Positions 44,541-55,841 of a DNA stretch of 64,000 nt are shown one piece after another (the stretch's first letter is position 1; each line of letters begins with the position of its first letter). The notes under the pieces are model-generated. The model did not search any database, was not told where the DNA came from, and saw only the letters and a program-made list of their open reading frames with translations. A program made the position numbers and the translations under genes. The DNA lies in NCBI GenBank assembly GCA_031835245.1, contig JAVKOQ010000009.1, positions 186,001-250,000 of the forward strand, written 5' to 3'. Origin of the DNA: Balamuthia mandrillaris. Its lineage: Eukaryota; Discosea; Longamoebia; Balamuthiidae.

Positions 44541-45782
44541 ACTCACATTCTCACTACTCTCTGCTCTCTCTGTTTACAGACTATGCGACTGAACAGGCTG
44601 CTGCATCTTCTGCCACAGGTAACTTCTTCTGCCTTTTCTCTCCTGCTTTCCTCGTCCTCTTTCTTCTTGCTCTCCTCTCACCGACAAAACAAACAAAAAC
44701 AAAACAAAATAGGCCAAAGTTACAACAACATAGTGGTTGAAAAGAAGGAAAACAGAGTGGCCGTCATCACGCTGAACCGCCCCAAAGCCCTCAACGCGCT
44801 CTGCAACGACCTCATCGAGGAGCTCAACGATGCCGTCCACCAGTTGGACCACGACCGCGAGGTCGGCTGCATCGTGCTCACCGGCAGCACGCCCAAGGCC
44901 TTCGCCGCCGGCGCCGACATCAAGGAGATGGCCGAAAAGAGCTTCATGGAGGTCTACCGCACCAACATGTTCGCCACCTGGGACCTCATCACCAAGGCCA
45001 AGAAGCCGATCATTGCCGCCGTCAATGGCTACGCGCTCGGCGGCGGCTGCGAGCTGGCCATGATGTGCGACTTTATCATCGCCGGAGAGGGGGCCACCTT
45101 TGGCCAGCCGGAGATCAAGTTGGGAACCATCCCTGGCGTGGGCGGCACCCAAAGGCTCACGAGGGCCGTCGGCAAGGCCAAGGCCATGGAGTTGATCTTG
45201 ACTGGCGACTTTATGAATGCTCGTGAGGCTGAGAAAGCAGGTTCGCTTAGTCTCGTTTGTCTGTTTGTTTGTGATGACCAGTGTATTGACTTTTGCATGA
45301 AATCAAGGACTGGTGAGCAGAGTGGTACCTGATGATAAGCTTTTGGATACAGCCCTCCAAACTGCTGCCAAGATTGCCTCTTACTCCCAGCCCATCGGTT
45401 CCTTCTTCCTCTTCATTTCTTTTCTTTACTCTGTGCACCTTTCCTCTTTTCTTTTCGTTTCTTCTTCTGGCAACTGTCCTTTTGGTTCTAAAAAACCATT
45501 TCTTGCTTTTGTAAAACCAAAAAAGTGGCGATGGCGAAAGAGTGCGTAAACCAAGCCTATGAATCAACACTCACGGAGGGCGTTCACTTCGAGCGAAGAA
45601 TGTTCCACAGCACATTTGCCACCGTACGTTTCTTCTTTCGTTTCGTTGCTCATTCTTTCTTGTATCTTGCTTTCTTTGTTTCTAAGGTATTTTTTTCAAA
45701 ACAATCAAACCAGAACGATCAAAAGGAAGGCATGAAAGCTTTCGTTGAAAAGAGAAAAGATGTGAAATGGACACATGACTAA
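44175..45782 (+). CDS. ECHS1: Enoyl-CoA hydratase, mitochondrial type
   Basis: Six exons (44175-44385, 44580-44618, 44713-45240, 45309-45398, 45526-45623, 45714-45782) give 344 residues. The first 80 are rich in Arg, Ser and Ala with few acids, a typical mitochondrial presequence. The crotonase fold follows: [65 protein letters not shown] (catalytic Glu pair, oxyanion GG) and [23 protein letters not shown]. It hydrates trans-2-enoyl-CoA in beta-oxidation and in valine breakdown. Codon use in exon 3 is markedly GC-rich compared with flanking exons. Intron 1 has two CT tracts. Confidence 0.96.
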
Positions 45783-46268
45783 AAACCCAACAAACATCTT
45801 CCGTTTCTTTACGTCCTTTCTTGTTGTTTCGTTCTTGTTTTTGGTTTCTCTTTCTTTTTGGCTGGCGACGATCTTTTGTTTGTTTAAACAAACAGAACAT
45901 CGGAAGCGTTACTAACGAAAAACAGAGTGGCGATTGGCTAATAATTACCACAGCAACAGAATATGAATTATCTCATAATTAATTACCGCCTTTCTCTATT
46001 GGTGGAATATTAAGCCATTTGCGGTACTATGGGCTACCAGGCACCCCCGACCCCGACATTACCTACCATTACTGCAGATACATTGTTGGCTCGAAAGGTT
46101 TTTGTTTTACTTTTTTGTTGTTGTTGTGCAAAGTGAACAGGAAAAAAAACAGTAAAGAGGTACACTCCAGCCTGGTTCCGTTTTTCGCCGAAGGAAGGCA
46201 GAAGAGAATCGCTTGGGTCTCTCTTTTAGCCATTTTGTTGGAACGTTTCTACCCGTATAACGCGTAAC
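45783..46268. promoter_or_regulatory. Intergenic, RasGEF upstream region
   Basis: A 486-bp gap in tandem plus-strand genes. A codon-like stretch at about 46019-46098 (RYYGLPGTPDPDITYHYC) has no ATG start; I leave it as leader DNA. AT-rich at 45940-46015. Confidence 0.5.
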
Positions 46269-49200
46269 ATGACCAGAGACAAAGCACAACAGGCGAAAGG
46301 GAATGAAGAGAACGACGGAACCAGTTGCTCGAAAGAGGAGGCCTTTCGTCGAGCTGCTCGGCTCGTGATGTTCTCCAAAAGAACTGGTTTGTTTCTCTCG
46401 TTTTGTTGTTTTATTTTGTTGTGAGCTCAATGTTTTTATTTCTTTTCTTTTACAAGATGAACAAAAGGCTTTTCTTCTCAGCCTTCCTGACTATGAAACG
46501 CCCGAAATCACTCTTTGTGAGTTTTGGATTTCTGAGTACGCCTCTTTCTCCTCTTTCTTTTGTACTTTATTTCCTTCTTTATGAGTAACAACCCTTCTTT
46601 CAACTGTCCTTAAAATAAAGGTATAAAGGTACAAAACAAGAAGACTGTGATCAACCAAAAGCGCTTAAACTCCTTGGCATCAAAGCAAGTGGAAGTAACA
46701 CTAGTTCCGATGAATCGCAGTATGTTTCTTTTCGTTCCTTTCTTGTTCGTTTTCAGTTTCCTCTCGTTCTTAACCTTAAAAAATAGATTACGTGAATTTT
46801 TGCACGAATGGATCAAAGAGTTTCCAGTTGACGTTCCTCCTCACTATCATACCCGTTTTCTTGAGCTTCTAGGCAAAGACAAGAAAAGTGGTGGCATCGT
46901 CAACGAGTTCAAGTTGCTCTTCCTCAAAAACAAGAAGAACACCAAAAACTTTATACAAGCGACCAACTCTCGCGTTCGCGCCGTTACAGTGGCTTCTACC
47001 GAAAAAGCGTTTTCTCATAGCGGCTCTTTTCCATCCCACAAAACGTGGAAGACAAAGCGGAAACAGCAGAAAGAAACCGGAAGGCATAGCGCCAACAACT
47101 CTCTCAAGAACAACAGAAAAGACAAATTGGTGAGAGAAGAAGTGGCGCTCACTTCGAGCGATGATGACTTTAGTGAGGAGCAGTATGCAGAGTTTAAGAG
47201 AACAAGCTCGTTTAGCAGAGGCTTGGCTACTGGATTTAGCTGGGAAGTTCAATCAAGTTCGTATCCTCTATTGTTGTTCTTGTTCTTCTTCGCTTTCGCC
47301 TTTTTTTGCTTCCTCTTCCTGGGACTGACTTTCCCTAACTTCATCTCCAAGCCCACTCGATAGCAAAAGACATGACAATGTTGGAATGGGAGTTGTTCTC
47401 AGCAGTGGAGCCGAGAGAGTTCTTAAACCACGCTTGGCAAAAGGATGACAAACAGAAACGAGCTCCAAATATTTGCAAGCTCATAGATCACTTCAATCAT
47501 GTCAGCTATTGGGTGGCCACTCAAATTCTTACCAAAGGGAACAAGGTTTCTTTCTTGTCTTTCTTGTGGAACGTTTCGTTTACTTTTCTCCTCTATATCC
47601 CCTGACGATATTTTTTTTCTTCACAAATTGCAAAAAACGAAGGACAAAGCGAGTCTACTGAAACGATTTATAAAGATAGCATTCTGTTGTCTCAACTTAG
47701 GCAACTTTAACACAATGATGCAAATCCTAAGTGCATTAGCTTCTAGTCCTATCTATCGCTTAGAGGTATACTTTCCTTCTCTTTTGTTGTCACTTTCACC
47801 TTTATTTTCTCCTTTCTATCCTCTTTATTTTTTGATTGGTTCCTTTATTCTGGTCACTTGTTCCTTCTCTAGTATTCTGTTTTTTCTCACGACCACAAAA
47901 AAAAGGATGCATGGAAAAAGCTAGGAACAAAGCCTTTAACAGTCTACGCACAAATGCAAGACACAATGGACCCCAACCACAACTATCGCAACTACAGCAG
48001 CGCTCTTCAGAAGCGAATTGCAGCTCAAGAGCCGTGCATACCTTACTTTGGTTTGTACCTTCGCAACTTCACCTTCATAGATGACGCCAATCCAAAGTAC
48101 AATCACGATGGTACCATAAATAATAAGTTGTTGCAGCAACGTTGGAACCAAATTGTTGAGATCAAACAATTGCAGAACATTCCTTTCAATATTGTTCGGT
48201 AAGTTTCTTTCTCTGCTCTTTACCATCTCTCTTCTTTATCTCTTCTCGTTTCTCTTTCTTTTTCGTTTTCGTTTTGTTATTTTCTTGCTTTTTTTGTATC
48301 TTTATCTCCAGTTTTTGACGTTCTCCCTCTCAAAACTAAGTAATCCATTGGCTGTCAACTTCTATCGCTCTTTGGAGTACATCGAGGATCAAGACATCCT
48401 CTACGCTCTCTCCACAACCGCCTATCCTCGTCGCAAGAACAACAGCTCTTCTGACGGCTCTCGCGGTAAGTCCAGTGGAGGAGGTGGCTCCAAGATACGA
48501 GACAAGATACGAAATGGAAACACTTTTGGCCGAAGTCAAAACAAGAAAGATTCAAAGAAGAAAGAGGAAGTGCCCACTCTCTTCCTCAATCCGTTGTTAA
48601 ACTTGAAGAACACCAACAGTGGAGCAGCAAGTTCAGGAGCCGAAGAAGCTGATACCGACTCCTCTTACTCCCCTCGAACGGATGCTTGGGAGGAGGAAGA
48701 AGGAAGCTTAAGCACACCACGAACGCCTAGAACGCCTAGTGGCAGAAGAAGTCGACGGAACAGCGATGCTGATCAAGTGTTGTTGAAGGAGAGGAACAAG
48801 ATAATGATGCTGGGAAGCAACAACAGCAGTCCTTCTTCTTCCATTCGCATCAAGTCCTCTGCCTCATCTCCTTCCATCCGAACAGCCGCAGAGAGGGAAA
48901 TAGATCCCACAACCGCAAATAAAAGCGAGAAAGAAGGGAGTGACGTTGTTGATGCAGAAAAACGGGAGGATGACAAAGAATTGAAGCGACAGTTGAGCAA
49001 AACAGCGCTGAACCAACAGAAGAGAAGATCGGTAATGGTGAGCTTGGCGTGGATGAACGAAGGACTGGTCAAACAGGCCCAACTGGCTCAAGACATCATT
49101 GAAGCTCATGCTGAACGGATGTTGACTCCGCGAACTCCGCGAACCCCTGGAAGGAGAGTATCTGCCAACTTGAACAGCTATTCCTCTTCTTTGAATACGA

Positions 49201-49697
49201 TTGTTCACAGCAACAAAACTGCTTCCTCTCCTCCTTTGACTTCTACTCCTCCGGAGGAGAAGGAAAAAGAAAAAGAGGAAAAACAGGAACAAGACGAAAC
49301 CGTCCGGCCTGTTGCCAGCGTATTGGAAGAAGAGACTTCAGCCAAGGAAAAGGGGAAAGAAAAAGAAGACGATGCAAGCGAAGAGACAGAAGATAGCAAC
49401 AAACAAGATGATGAGGAGGAAGAAGACGAGGACGACGAAGAATGGGCGCTCATGCAAGAGCTGGCTCAACAAAGAGAAGAATGGCTGCGAGAGGAAGAAG
49501 CCAAAGCAATGCTTCGCGCTTTCTCCTCCGATGAACAAGAAGAAGACGAAGAAGCGCAATCACTCCGCCAACAAGCCAAAGCAAAGGAAAACGACGAAGA
49601 CGCCATCTTTCATTTGGAGCACCCCACTTCTTCTGCTGTTGAAGATCAACAAACTGCCACCTCTGTCCCTGACGCCAGAGAAGAGAGCGTCTTGTGA
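46269..49697 (+). CDS. Ras guanine-nucleotide exchange factor (CDC25 type)
   Basis: Eight exons (46269-46386, 46457-46516, 46629-46719, 46787-47256, 47364-47545, 47643-47765, 47906-48198, 48341-49697) give 897 residues. A short RasGEF-N-like helical part is seen at about 90-110 (LREFLHEWIKEFPVDV). The catalytic domain spans about 245-470: MTMLEWELFSAVEPREFL, HFNHVSYWVATQIL, KRFIKIAFCCLNLGNFNTMMQILSALASSPIYRLEDAWKKLG and CIPYFGLYLRNFTFIDD. It loads Ras with GTP. The C-terminal 420 residues are disordered, with repeated TPRTP motifs (possible proline-directed phosphosites) and a Glu/Asp-rich end. Amoebozoans often carry many such RasGEFs. Confidence 0.93.
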
Positions 49698-49847
49698 TTG
49701 CGCCATTCCGTATTTTTATCTCTCTCTTCTTTTGTTTATTCCGATTTTGTAAATCCATTCCAAAAAAAAAAGTTGAGTGTATTGTAATTCTTTCACACTG
49801 CGTTGTTTTTTTCATCTTCATGAAAAAAAAAATGCCCACACGTTCAC

Positions 49848-52478
49848 TTACTTATCTCCCGTTTTGGATGAAGTGGTTTTCTGCCTCTTTTGAGAACGTT
49901 CTTTGGCTTCCGCTTCGCTTCCGCTGTCGCTCTCTTCCTCGGAACCATATTTATCGTCTTTCTTCTTCTGGCTCTTTGTTGAAGAAGACTTTGATGGCTT
50001 TTCGGATTTGTTGGAAGTAGGAGTAGAAGGAGTCTTTCGTTTCTTTCTCTTTTGTTTTCCATCTTCCTTTTCTTCGTTTTCTTCATCTTCTTCCTCTTCT
50101 TCTTCTTCTTCGTCTTCTTCGCCAGAGAGAAGACCGATTTCTTCTTCCAAAGGTTCGGCCCCCATCTCGTCGTATTCTTCCGGCACTTCTCCCTCTTCAT
50201 CTCCTGCCACAAAGTCGTCTAAGGTGACGAAGGAAAAAAATAGAAATAAGAAAAGATGATAACAAAAAGAAATGGAAAGCAGCACATTCCAACCAGAAGA
50301 AGCAGAAGCAAGAAGAAAAAGAAAACAACAAAGAAACAAACCATCAGCGGCTTCCTCAGAGTCCTCATCCTCATCATCCAGTTGGACGGCAGCGCTGCTC
50401 TCTCCCTCCACGACCTGCCCCCTCGATGCATCATTAATATCCGTTATCTTCTTGACTGGCATGCCTTTCTTGTGAATAAACTGAAACAGGCCCTTGAACT
50501 CGTTCCGCTGAATGCCAGTAAATTGTACATCTCCTCCGGCCTTCAAGTTAACGATCAAGTCAAACGTTCGATTGCTCACTGCGCCCGCACCCGCGCCCAA
50601 GCCGCTGCTCACGCGAGAGAACTCCACCATGCTAACCTCCGAGTAACGCACAAAAGTAGGAGGCTTGTGGATAAAGAAGAAGCTGCTCTCCAGGGGGAAG
50701 AGGTAGCCATCGTTGGCCTTGACGGAGCACTTCACCGCAAAGCTCTCGTTGTAGGAGGAGAAGGTGCCCGGAGTAGTGAACTTGATTTGGACGAGCTCAC
50801 GAAATACTCGACGAAATAGTTTGTAAGTCTTGCCGCTCATATTTTCTTGAAGCTTGCTGCCAGAAGAAGAGGAAGCAGAAGAGGAAGATTTGTTTTTGTT
50901 GGTGGTTGCCTCGAGTTCAGCCATGTTCACTTCAAGAGAGGTCTTCTGTTCTTTGGAGAATTGCAGGACGAGATGGTGATAGAATGTATTGCCTTGGCGA
51001 ATGGGTGGATCCAAACTTATCTGTTTGATTGTTATTTTAGATGGAAGCAGACGGAAGAAGAAAAGATTTTTTGAAAATGAGAACCGAGAAGAGAGTAGCA
51101 TAAGAAAAAAAGGACGAAAGAACGTACAACAAAGCACACATGCTTATTATCAGGTTTGGGTAGTTCAAAGAGGCGATAAATGCTGGAAAAGAGGATCTTG
51201 TAGTCATAGGTTTTACCGTGCAGCCGCAAAAACGAGGAATACATTTCCACGTCGTAACGGCCACGAGGAGTGAGCACCGCCACGTCTTTGAATACAAGGA
51301 GTCCTCCACCCGCTGTTGGAGCAACATCCGCCACTCGTAATATTTTCTTGTGAAAATCCTGAAACACACAAAATGAATTGTTGAGTGTTGATGGGAAGGC
51401 AAAAAGAAGAGAAATTGAAAACACATACTGCTGCTCCGCCTTCTTCATCTTTAGCAGCAGGCAAGTTGAATCTTATTTCAACGAGAGCTTCTGTCTGTAA
51501 AGCTAAGAAGTCAATAAAAGAAAACATGAGCGAGAGAGAAGCCGTACATCAGGAGAGATAGTGGTATCATCTTGATGGAACTCTAGAGAGACCTCATTTT
51601 TGTTGTGAAGAACGCATTGAGCAACGTTCTTCAGAGGAATTTCAAAGGCAGGAGCACCTGCTACCCGAAAGAGCAACGTGGTATCCCCTTTTTGTTTGTT
51701 TGGAAAGAAGTCAACACAAAGAACACCAGAAAATAAGAACAACAAACACCAACAAATGACACGACAAAAATGAAAAGGACTAACGTTTCAGCTCCGTCTC
51801 GCCCCAATTCCATCCTTTGGTGGAAAGCTCCACTTTCTGCAGCTCCAAGCGAAAGTGGCGGTCAAAGAACGAACGCAATGGCTCATAGTCCTTTTTGTTT
51901 GTATGTTACGATGAGAAAAAGAAAAGCGAGGAGAGAAGAAGACAAATAACAAGAAAGAAGAAACAGGAGAGAGAGAGAGAGAGAGAGAGTGAGTGAGTGA
52001 GTGGTGGTGGTGGTGGTGGTGGTGGTGGTGGTGGTGGTGAGTGGTGGTGAGTGGTGGTGGTGAGTGAGTGAGTGAGTGAGTGAGTGAGTGAGTGAGTGAG
52101 TGAGTGAGTGAGTGAGTGAGTGAGAGAGCAGAGAAGCTGAATGTACTCTATCACGAAAGCCAGCCAGTCTAACAGGAGGACCTTCCTTAGTGCTCACTTT
52201 GAGCTGATAACCAATGCCAGCGTTGATCCACTCCACCCTCCTTACCTCAGTGCCGATGACGCCAACCGTCCGTCCAGCCTTTGTCCGCCAGCCCAAACCT
52301 TTCGGATTGATCTTCAACGTGCCTGATCCCTTTCAACGTGAAAGAAGAAAAGCAAGAACCATCAAAATCCATTCCCAAAAAAAAAACCATCAAATAATTT
52401 GTTTTTTTTAAAAAAACTTACGTTGGGATTGTCAGCTAACGTGATTTCTCCAAACTGAAGCGTGTCGTTCAGTTCCAT
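49848..52478 (-). CDS. SSRP1: SSRP1/Pob3, small subunit of histone chaperone FACT
   Basis: Eight exons (52478-52422, 52329-52147, 51890-51785, 51687-51548, 51494-51429, 51358-51128, 51020-50342, 50218-49848) give 610 residues. Domains in order: N-terminal dimerisation PH-like part (GLGWRTKAGRTVGV), structure-specific recognition domain (FEIPLKNVAQCVL, KNEVSLEFHQDD, DVAVLTPRGRYDVEMYSSFLRLHGKTYDYKI), middle PH domains (SMVEFSRV..., FQFIHKKG), an acidic block, then a Lys-rich tail. It ends without an HMG box, as in yeast Pob3. FACT opens nucleosomes during transcription and replication. Intron 2 holds GA, GGT and GAGT repeats. Confidence 0.96.
51969..52125. repeat. (GA)n-(GGT)n-(GAGT)n compound microsatellite
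   Basis: Three repeat types in a row within SSRP1 intron 2: GA, then GGT/GGTGA, then GAGT. On the sense strand they are CT, ACC and ACTC, again pyrimidine-rich. Confidence 0.94.
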
Positions 52479-52886
52479 CGTTGTTGCGTTCTTTGGTTTT
52501 TGTTGTTGTTGTTTTTTTTTTCTCTCTTCTGCTCACACGCTCACACGTTCCCTTTTTCTTTCCGCACAAGAAGCGAGCGAGAAGGAGAAAACAAAGAAAG
52601 GGGGGGAGAAGAAGGAGAGGCGACAAAAGTGTAGGAGGAGAGCCGCTTCTACTCAGCCTTTTCTGCTCCTCTCGATTTTTTTTTTTCGGTTTTCTTTTTT
52701 CCCGCCTTTTTCTGTATGAATACCCCTCAATCATAACGACCTCCATTCCTGCACAAATACTGCAATACCTCTGTTCCATTTCGATGAATTGTCGACAGAT
52801 GAATATATGTCGACTTGGTTATTTTGTCGACTTAGCTACACAGATATTGGTCAAATGCATTAGTATTTGTGCACAAAAGGTGCTGA
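52479..52886. promoter_or_regulatory. Divergent promoter of SSRP1 and ITPase
   Basis: A 408-bp head-to-head gap. Three GTCGAC palindromes fall within 41 bp (52791-52796, 52809-52814, 52826-52831), each next to a TTG or ATG context, 55-95 bp before the ITPase ATG. No TATA box. Confidence 0.55.
52791..52831. promoter_or_regulatory. Triple GTCGAC cluster
   Basis: Three GTCGAC palindromes spaced 18 and 17 bp (start to start) in the SSRP1/ITPase divergent promoter. Paired copies occur at 16137-16159. Single copies lie at 12383, 12500, 27473 and 61640, all intergenic. Possibly the site of one palindromic-site factor. Confidence 0.4.
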
Positions 52887-53571
52887 ATGTTGGCTTGGGC
52901 GACACGAAGAGCAGCACAGCAGCAAGCTTCCGCGAAGACCTTTCTCCTCGGCAAACCTTCTTCTCCGTCTCGGTTCCTCCCGGTTGGTTCACGGTCCTGT
53001 CGCTCCACCGCCATGTCTTCCTCCTCCTCCGCAAAGCCGCTCATCTTTGTCACCGGCAACGCCAACAAATTGGCCGAAGTGAAGGCCATCTTGGAAGAGG
53101 TCAACATCCCCATAGAGTCCAGAAATATTGATCGTATGTCACACAAGACGTTCTTCTCTTCTCTCTCTCTCTCTCTCTCTCTTCTTTGTTTCCTCTTCTC
53201 TCTTCTCTCTCTCTCTCTCTCTGTCCCTCTATTGATACTTACTGGAGCCTCTTTTTTTTGTCGTTTTTTCTGCTGTTCAACAGTGCCAGAGTTACAGGGA
53301 GAGCCTGAGGAGATCTCTGTGGAGAAGTGCAAGATCGCCGTTGAAACTGTACGGAAGACTTCCTTTTTTGTCTTGCTTCTTCTTCTTGTAGGCTTGCTCT
53401 GACTTCGCCAGCACTTCTTTTTTTTTTTTGCTTTGTTTCGACTCGGCAGATCAAAGGCCCAGTGATCGTGGAGGACACATGCTTGTGCTTCAACGCTCTC
53501 AAGGGTCTTCCCGGGCCTTACATGTTCGTTCACTCCCGCATGCTCTCTTTTCCTAGTTCTCTCCCTTCGCT

Positions 53572-53609
<38 letters not shown>

Positions 53610-54228
53610 GCCCTATATGTTGTCTTCTCTTAACGAACCCTCTCTTTGGTTGCTTGCAGCAAATGGTTCTTGGGCAAGTTGGGCCACGAAGGTCTCAACA
53701 AGATGCTCGAGCCTTACGAAGATAAAACCGTACGCGCTCCCCACCCCTCTCTCTCATTTTCTCTCAGCTTTTCTAACCACCTTTTTCGTGTCTTCCAAAA
53801 GGCGTATGCTCTTTGCACATTCTCCTTCAGCGCTTCTCCGGATTCCACCCCCATTGTCTTTGAGGGCAGAACGGAGGTACGCTCTTACCCTTTGCTTCGC
53901 TGTCCGACCTCTCCTTACTCTTTCTGGTGTCCGTTTGTTCTTTCTAAATCATTTTTCAACCAACAGGGTCGCATAGTGCCAGCACGCGGCCCGACCAACT
54001 TTGGATGGGATCCTGTCTTTGAGCCAGCTGGCTTCGACCAAACGTACACCTCTCGTTTCTTTCTTTCTTGTCTTTCTCCTTCCTTCCTTCCCTCTTTTGC
54101 TCACTCTCACAAACCTTAGTTTTGCGGAGATGCCAAAAGAAACAAAGAACATCATCTCTCACCGCAGAAAAGCTCTCGACAAACTGAAAGCTTATCTCTT
54201 GGAACATGCCGACCTCTTTCAACAATAA
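52887..54228 (+). CDS. ITPA: Inosine triphosphate pyrophosphatase (HAM1)
   Basis: Seven exons (52887-53133, 53284-53348, 53450-53523, 53660-53729, 53802-53876, 53967-54043, 54120-54228) give 238 residues. The HAM1 core starts at [20 protein letters not shown] and continues [48 protein letters not shown] and FGWDPVFEP, with the C-terminal ISHRRKAL motif. It clears dITP, ITP and XTP from the nucleotide pool. The first 42 residues, before the internal Met at 53013, are Arg/Ser/Ala-rich and may be a mitochondrial presequence, giving two forms from two starts. Its stop lies 30 bp from that of the convergent phosphatase gene. Confidence 0.95.
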
Positions 54229-54258
54229 ATGTGTGTTTCAACCTTGTTGTTATTGGTT

Positions 54259-54399
54259 TCAGAAGAGAGCAGAGAGATTGTTGCGCCGCCAGATATAGTA
54301 GAACTGGCCTTCCACCACGCTGAACATGTAACAACACACCAAAAATATAACACTCCAACAAAACTATGGAGAGAGAGAGAACAGAGGTCAGTCACGTGA

Positions 54400-54446
<47 letters not shown>

Positions 54447-55046
54447 AGACATACCCGAAGAAAAGAAACGGGTTTTGGATGACGGTTTTGTACAGCAGAA
54501 AAGGAGGAAGCCGAAGAGGAAGTGAAGGTAGCAGCAACGGAGGTAGAAGGAGAATTGGCTTGCAAAGTCAAAGAACAATGCGAAGATGTAGAAGAACGAT
54601 GCGACAGAGGGACGGGAGTCTCTTCCGACCGCCATGTCGACCTGTAGAGTTGCGTAATATTCGCCTTTGGTTGGGTTGAGGTTAGCAAGAACATTAACAA
54701 GAAGGAAAATGAATAATGAGAGAATGAAGAGAAAGCGAGAGAGAGGATAGAGAACGTACAATCTCATCTTCTTTAATAGAGGTTCGTCCAAAGAGAGTCT
54801 TCTCAAAGTGAACCAATTGCATCAGAAAGCCGTTGTTAGGGCGAACGACGTGCCGCCGTCGTTTGACGTAGATGAAAGCCTGACGAAGGGTCATTCCCTC
54901 CCTTGCCATCAGATAGGCCAGCACGAGGGTCGTGCTGCGACTAACGCCCGCTGAACAGTGGACCAGGACTCTCCCTCCTGCTTTGCGTGCGTTGTCTTTA
55001 TTTGTTTATAAGCATAGTCGTGAGTTATAATGTACTCTGAAAACAT

Positions 55047-55114
<68 letters not shown>

Positions 55115-55841
55115 CAGAGACAGAGACAGAGACAGAACAGAGACAGAGACAGAGACAGAGACAGAGACAGAGACAGAGACAGAGACAGAGACAGAGAAAC
55201 AGAAGAGGAGAAGCAGGGACGCAAGGAGAGGGAACGAGAGAGAAGAGGATAACAAAGCAAAGAAGAAACGAACCAAGAAACTCAATGGCAGGGGCAAAGC
55301 ACTGCCCGATGTCAGCTTGGGGAACGTCCTCCAGCCGGAACGTCCTGTAGGTAAAGTCCTGCGGGAAGAAGTTCTGGCAGCGGGAGGTGACGTTGCAGAC
55401 GTGGGTGACGGCCTTCAGGTACTTGAGCACCTCCCTCTGGCGGGCCGCCTTCATGCTGCCCAGGTAGAGAAAGTCGCGGAGGATCTCCGCCATGTCCACC
55501 TTCCTTCCCTCGTTCATCACTCTCTCGTAGAATAAGGTGTCTGAGGAGGAGGAGGAGGAGGAGGAAGTGGAGGAGGAGGAGAGGTTCGACGTTGCTTCAG
55601 TGGAGCCCTTTTGTTTAGCTTCTTCTTCTGCTGTGGTGGTGGCGGTTGATGACATTTTTGAGGGCGTCGCAGGAGAGTCCTTATAGAATGAGGAGGAGGC
55701 CACGCTTTCGTCTGGAAGGAGAGGAACCACGACGATGAGCTCGTTGTTGTTGCTGTTGCTGTGGTCGTTGAGGTTTGAAGCTGTGGGGTGGAACTGCGCT
55801 TGGCGCTCCGCCGCTTCCTCGTTGGGCTGACGAATGGTCAT
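54259..55841 (-). CDS. Dual-specificity phosphatase with C-terminal membrane anchor
   Basis: Four exons (55841-55274, 54995-54760, 54664-54455, 54363-54259) give 372 residues. Residues 1-100 are disordered (Ser/Thr/Gln-rich). The DSP domain spans about 120-265: FLYLGSMKAARQREVL, then VLVHCSAGVSRSTTLVLAYLM with the P-loop Cys-x5-Arg, and RPNNGFLMQL. The general-acid Asp would be in RLEDVPQAD. A Ser-rich linker leads to a hydrophobic helix (about 340-356, WSVIFLVCCYMFSVV) and a short tail, which suggests a tail-anchored protein. Exon 3's acceptor (AAAG at 54665) was chosen because it alone keeps this frame. It could act on MAP kinases or other phosphoproteins at a membrane. Confidence 0.85.
55051..55198. 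repeat. (GA)n-(ACAGAG)n microsatellite in phosphatase intron 1
   Basis: About 45 bp of GA followed by about 110 bp of ACAGAG hexamers on the plus strand. On the sense strand these are CT and CTCTGT, fully pyrimidine apart from G. Confidence 0.94.

Noticed and set aside
46019-46267. Possible upstream exon of the RasGEF gene (RYYGLPGTPDPDITYHYC)
   Set aside because: No ATG and no in-frame link to the next exon could be found; left as leader DNA.
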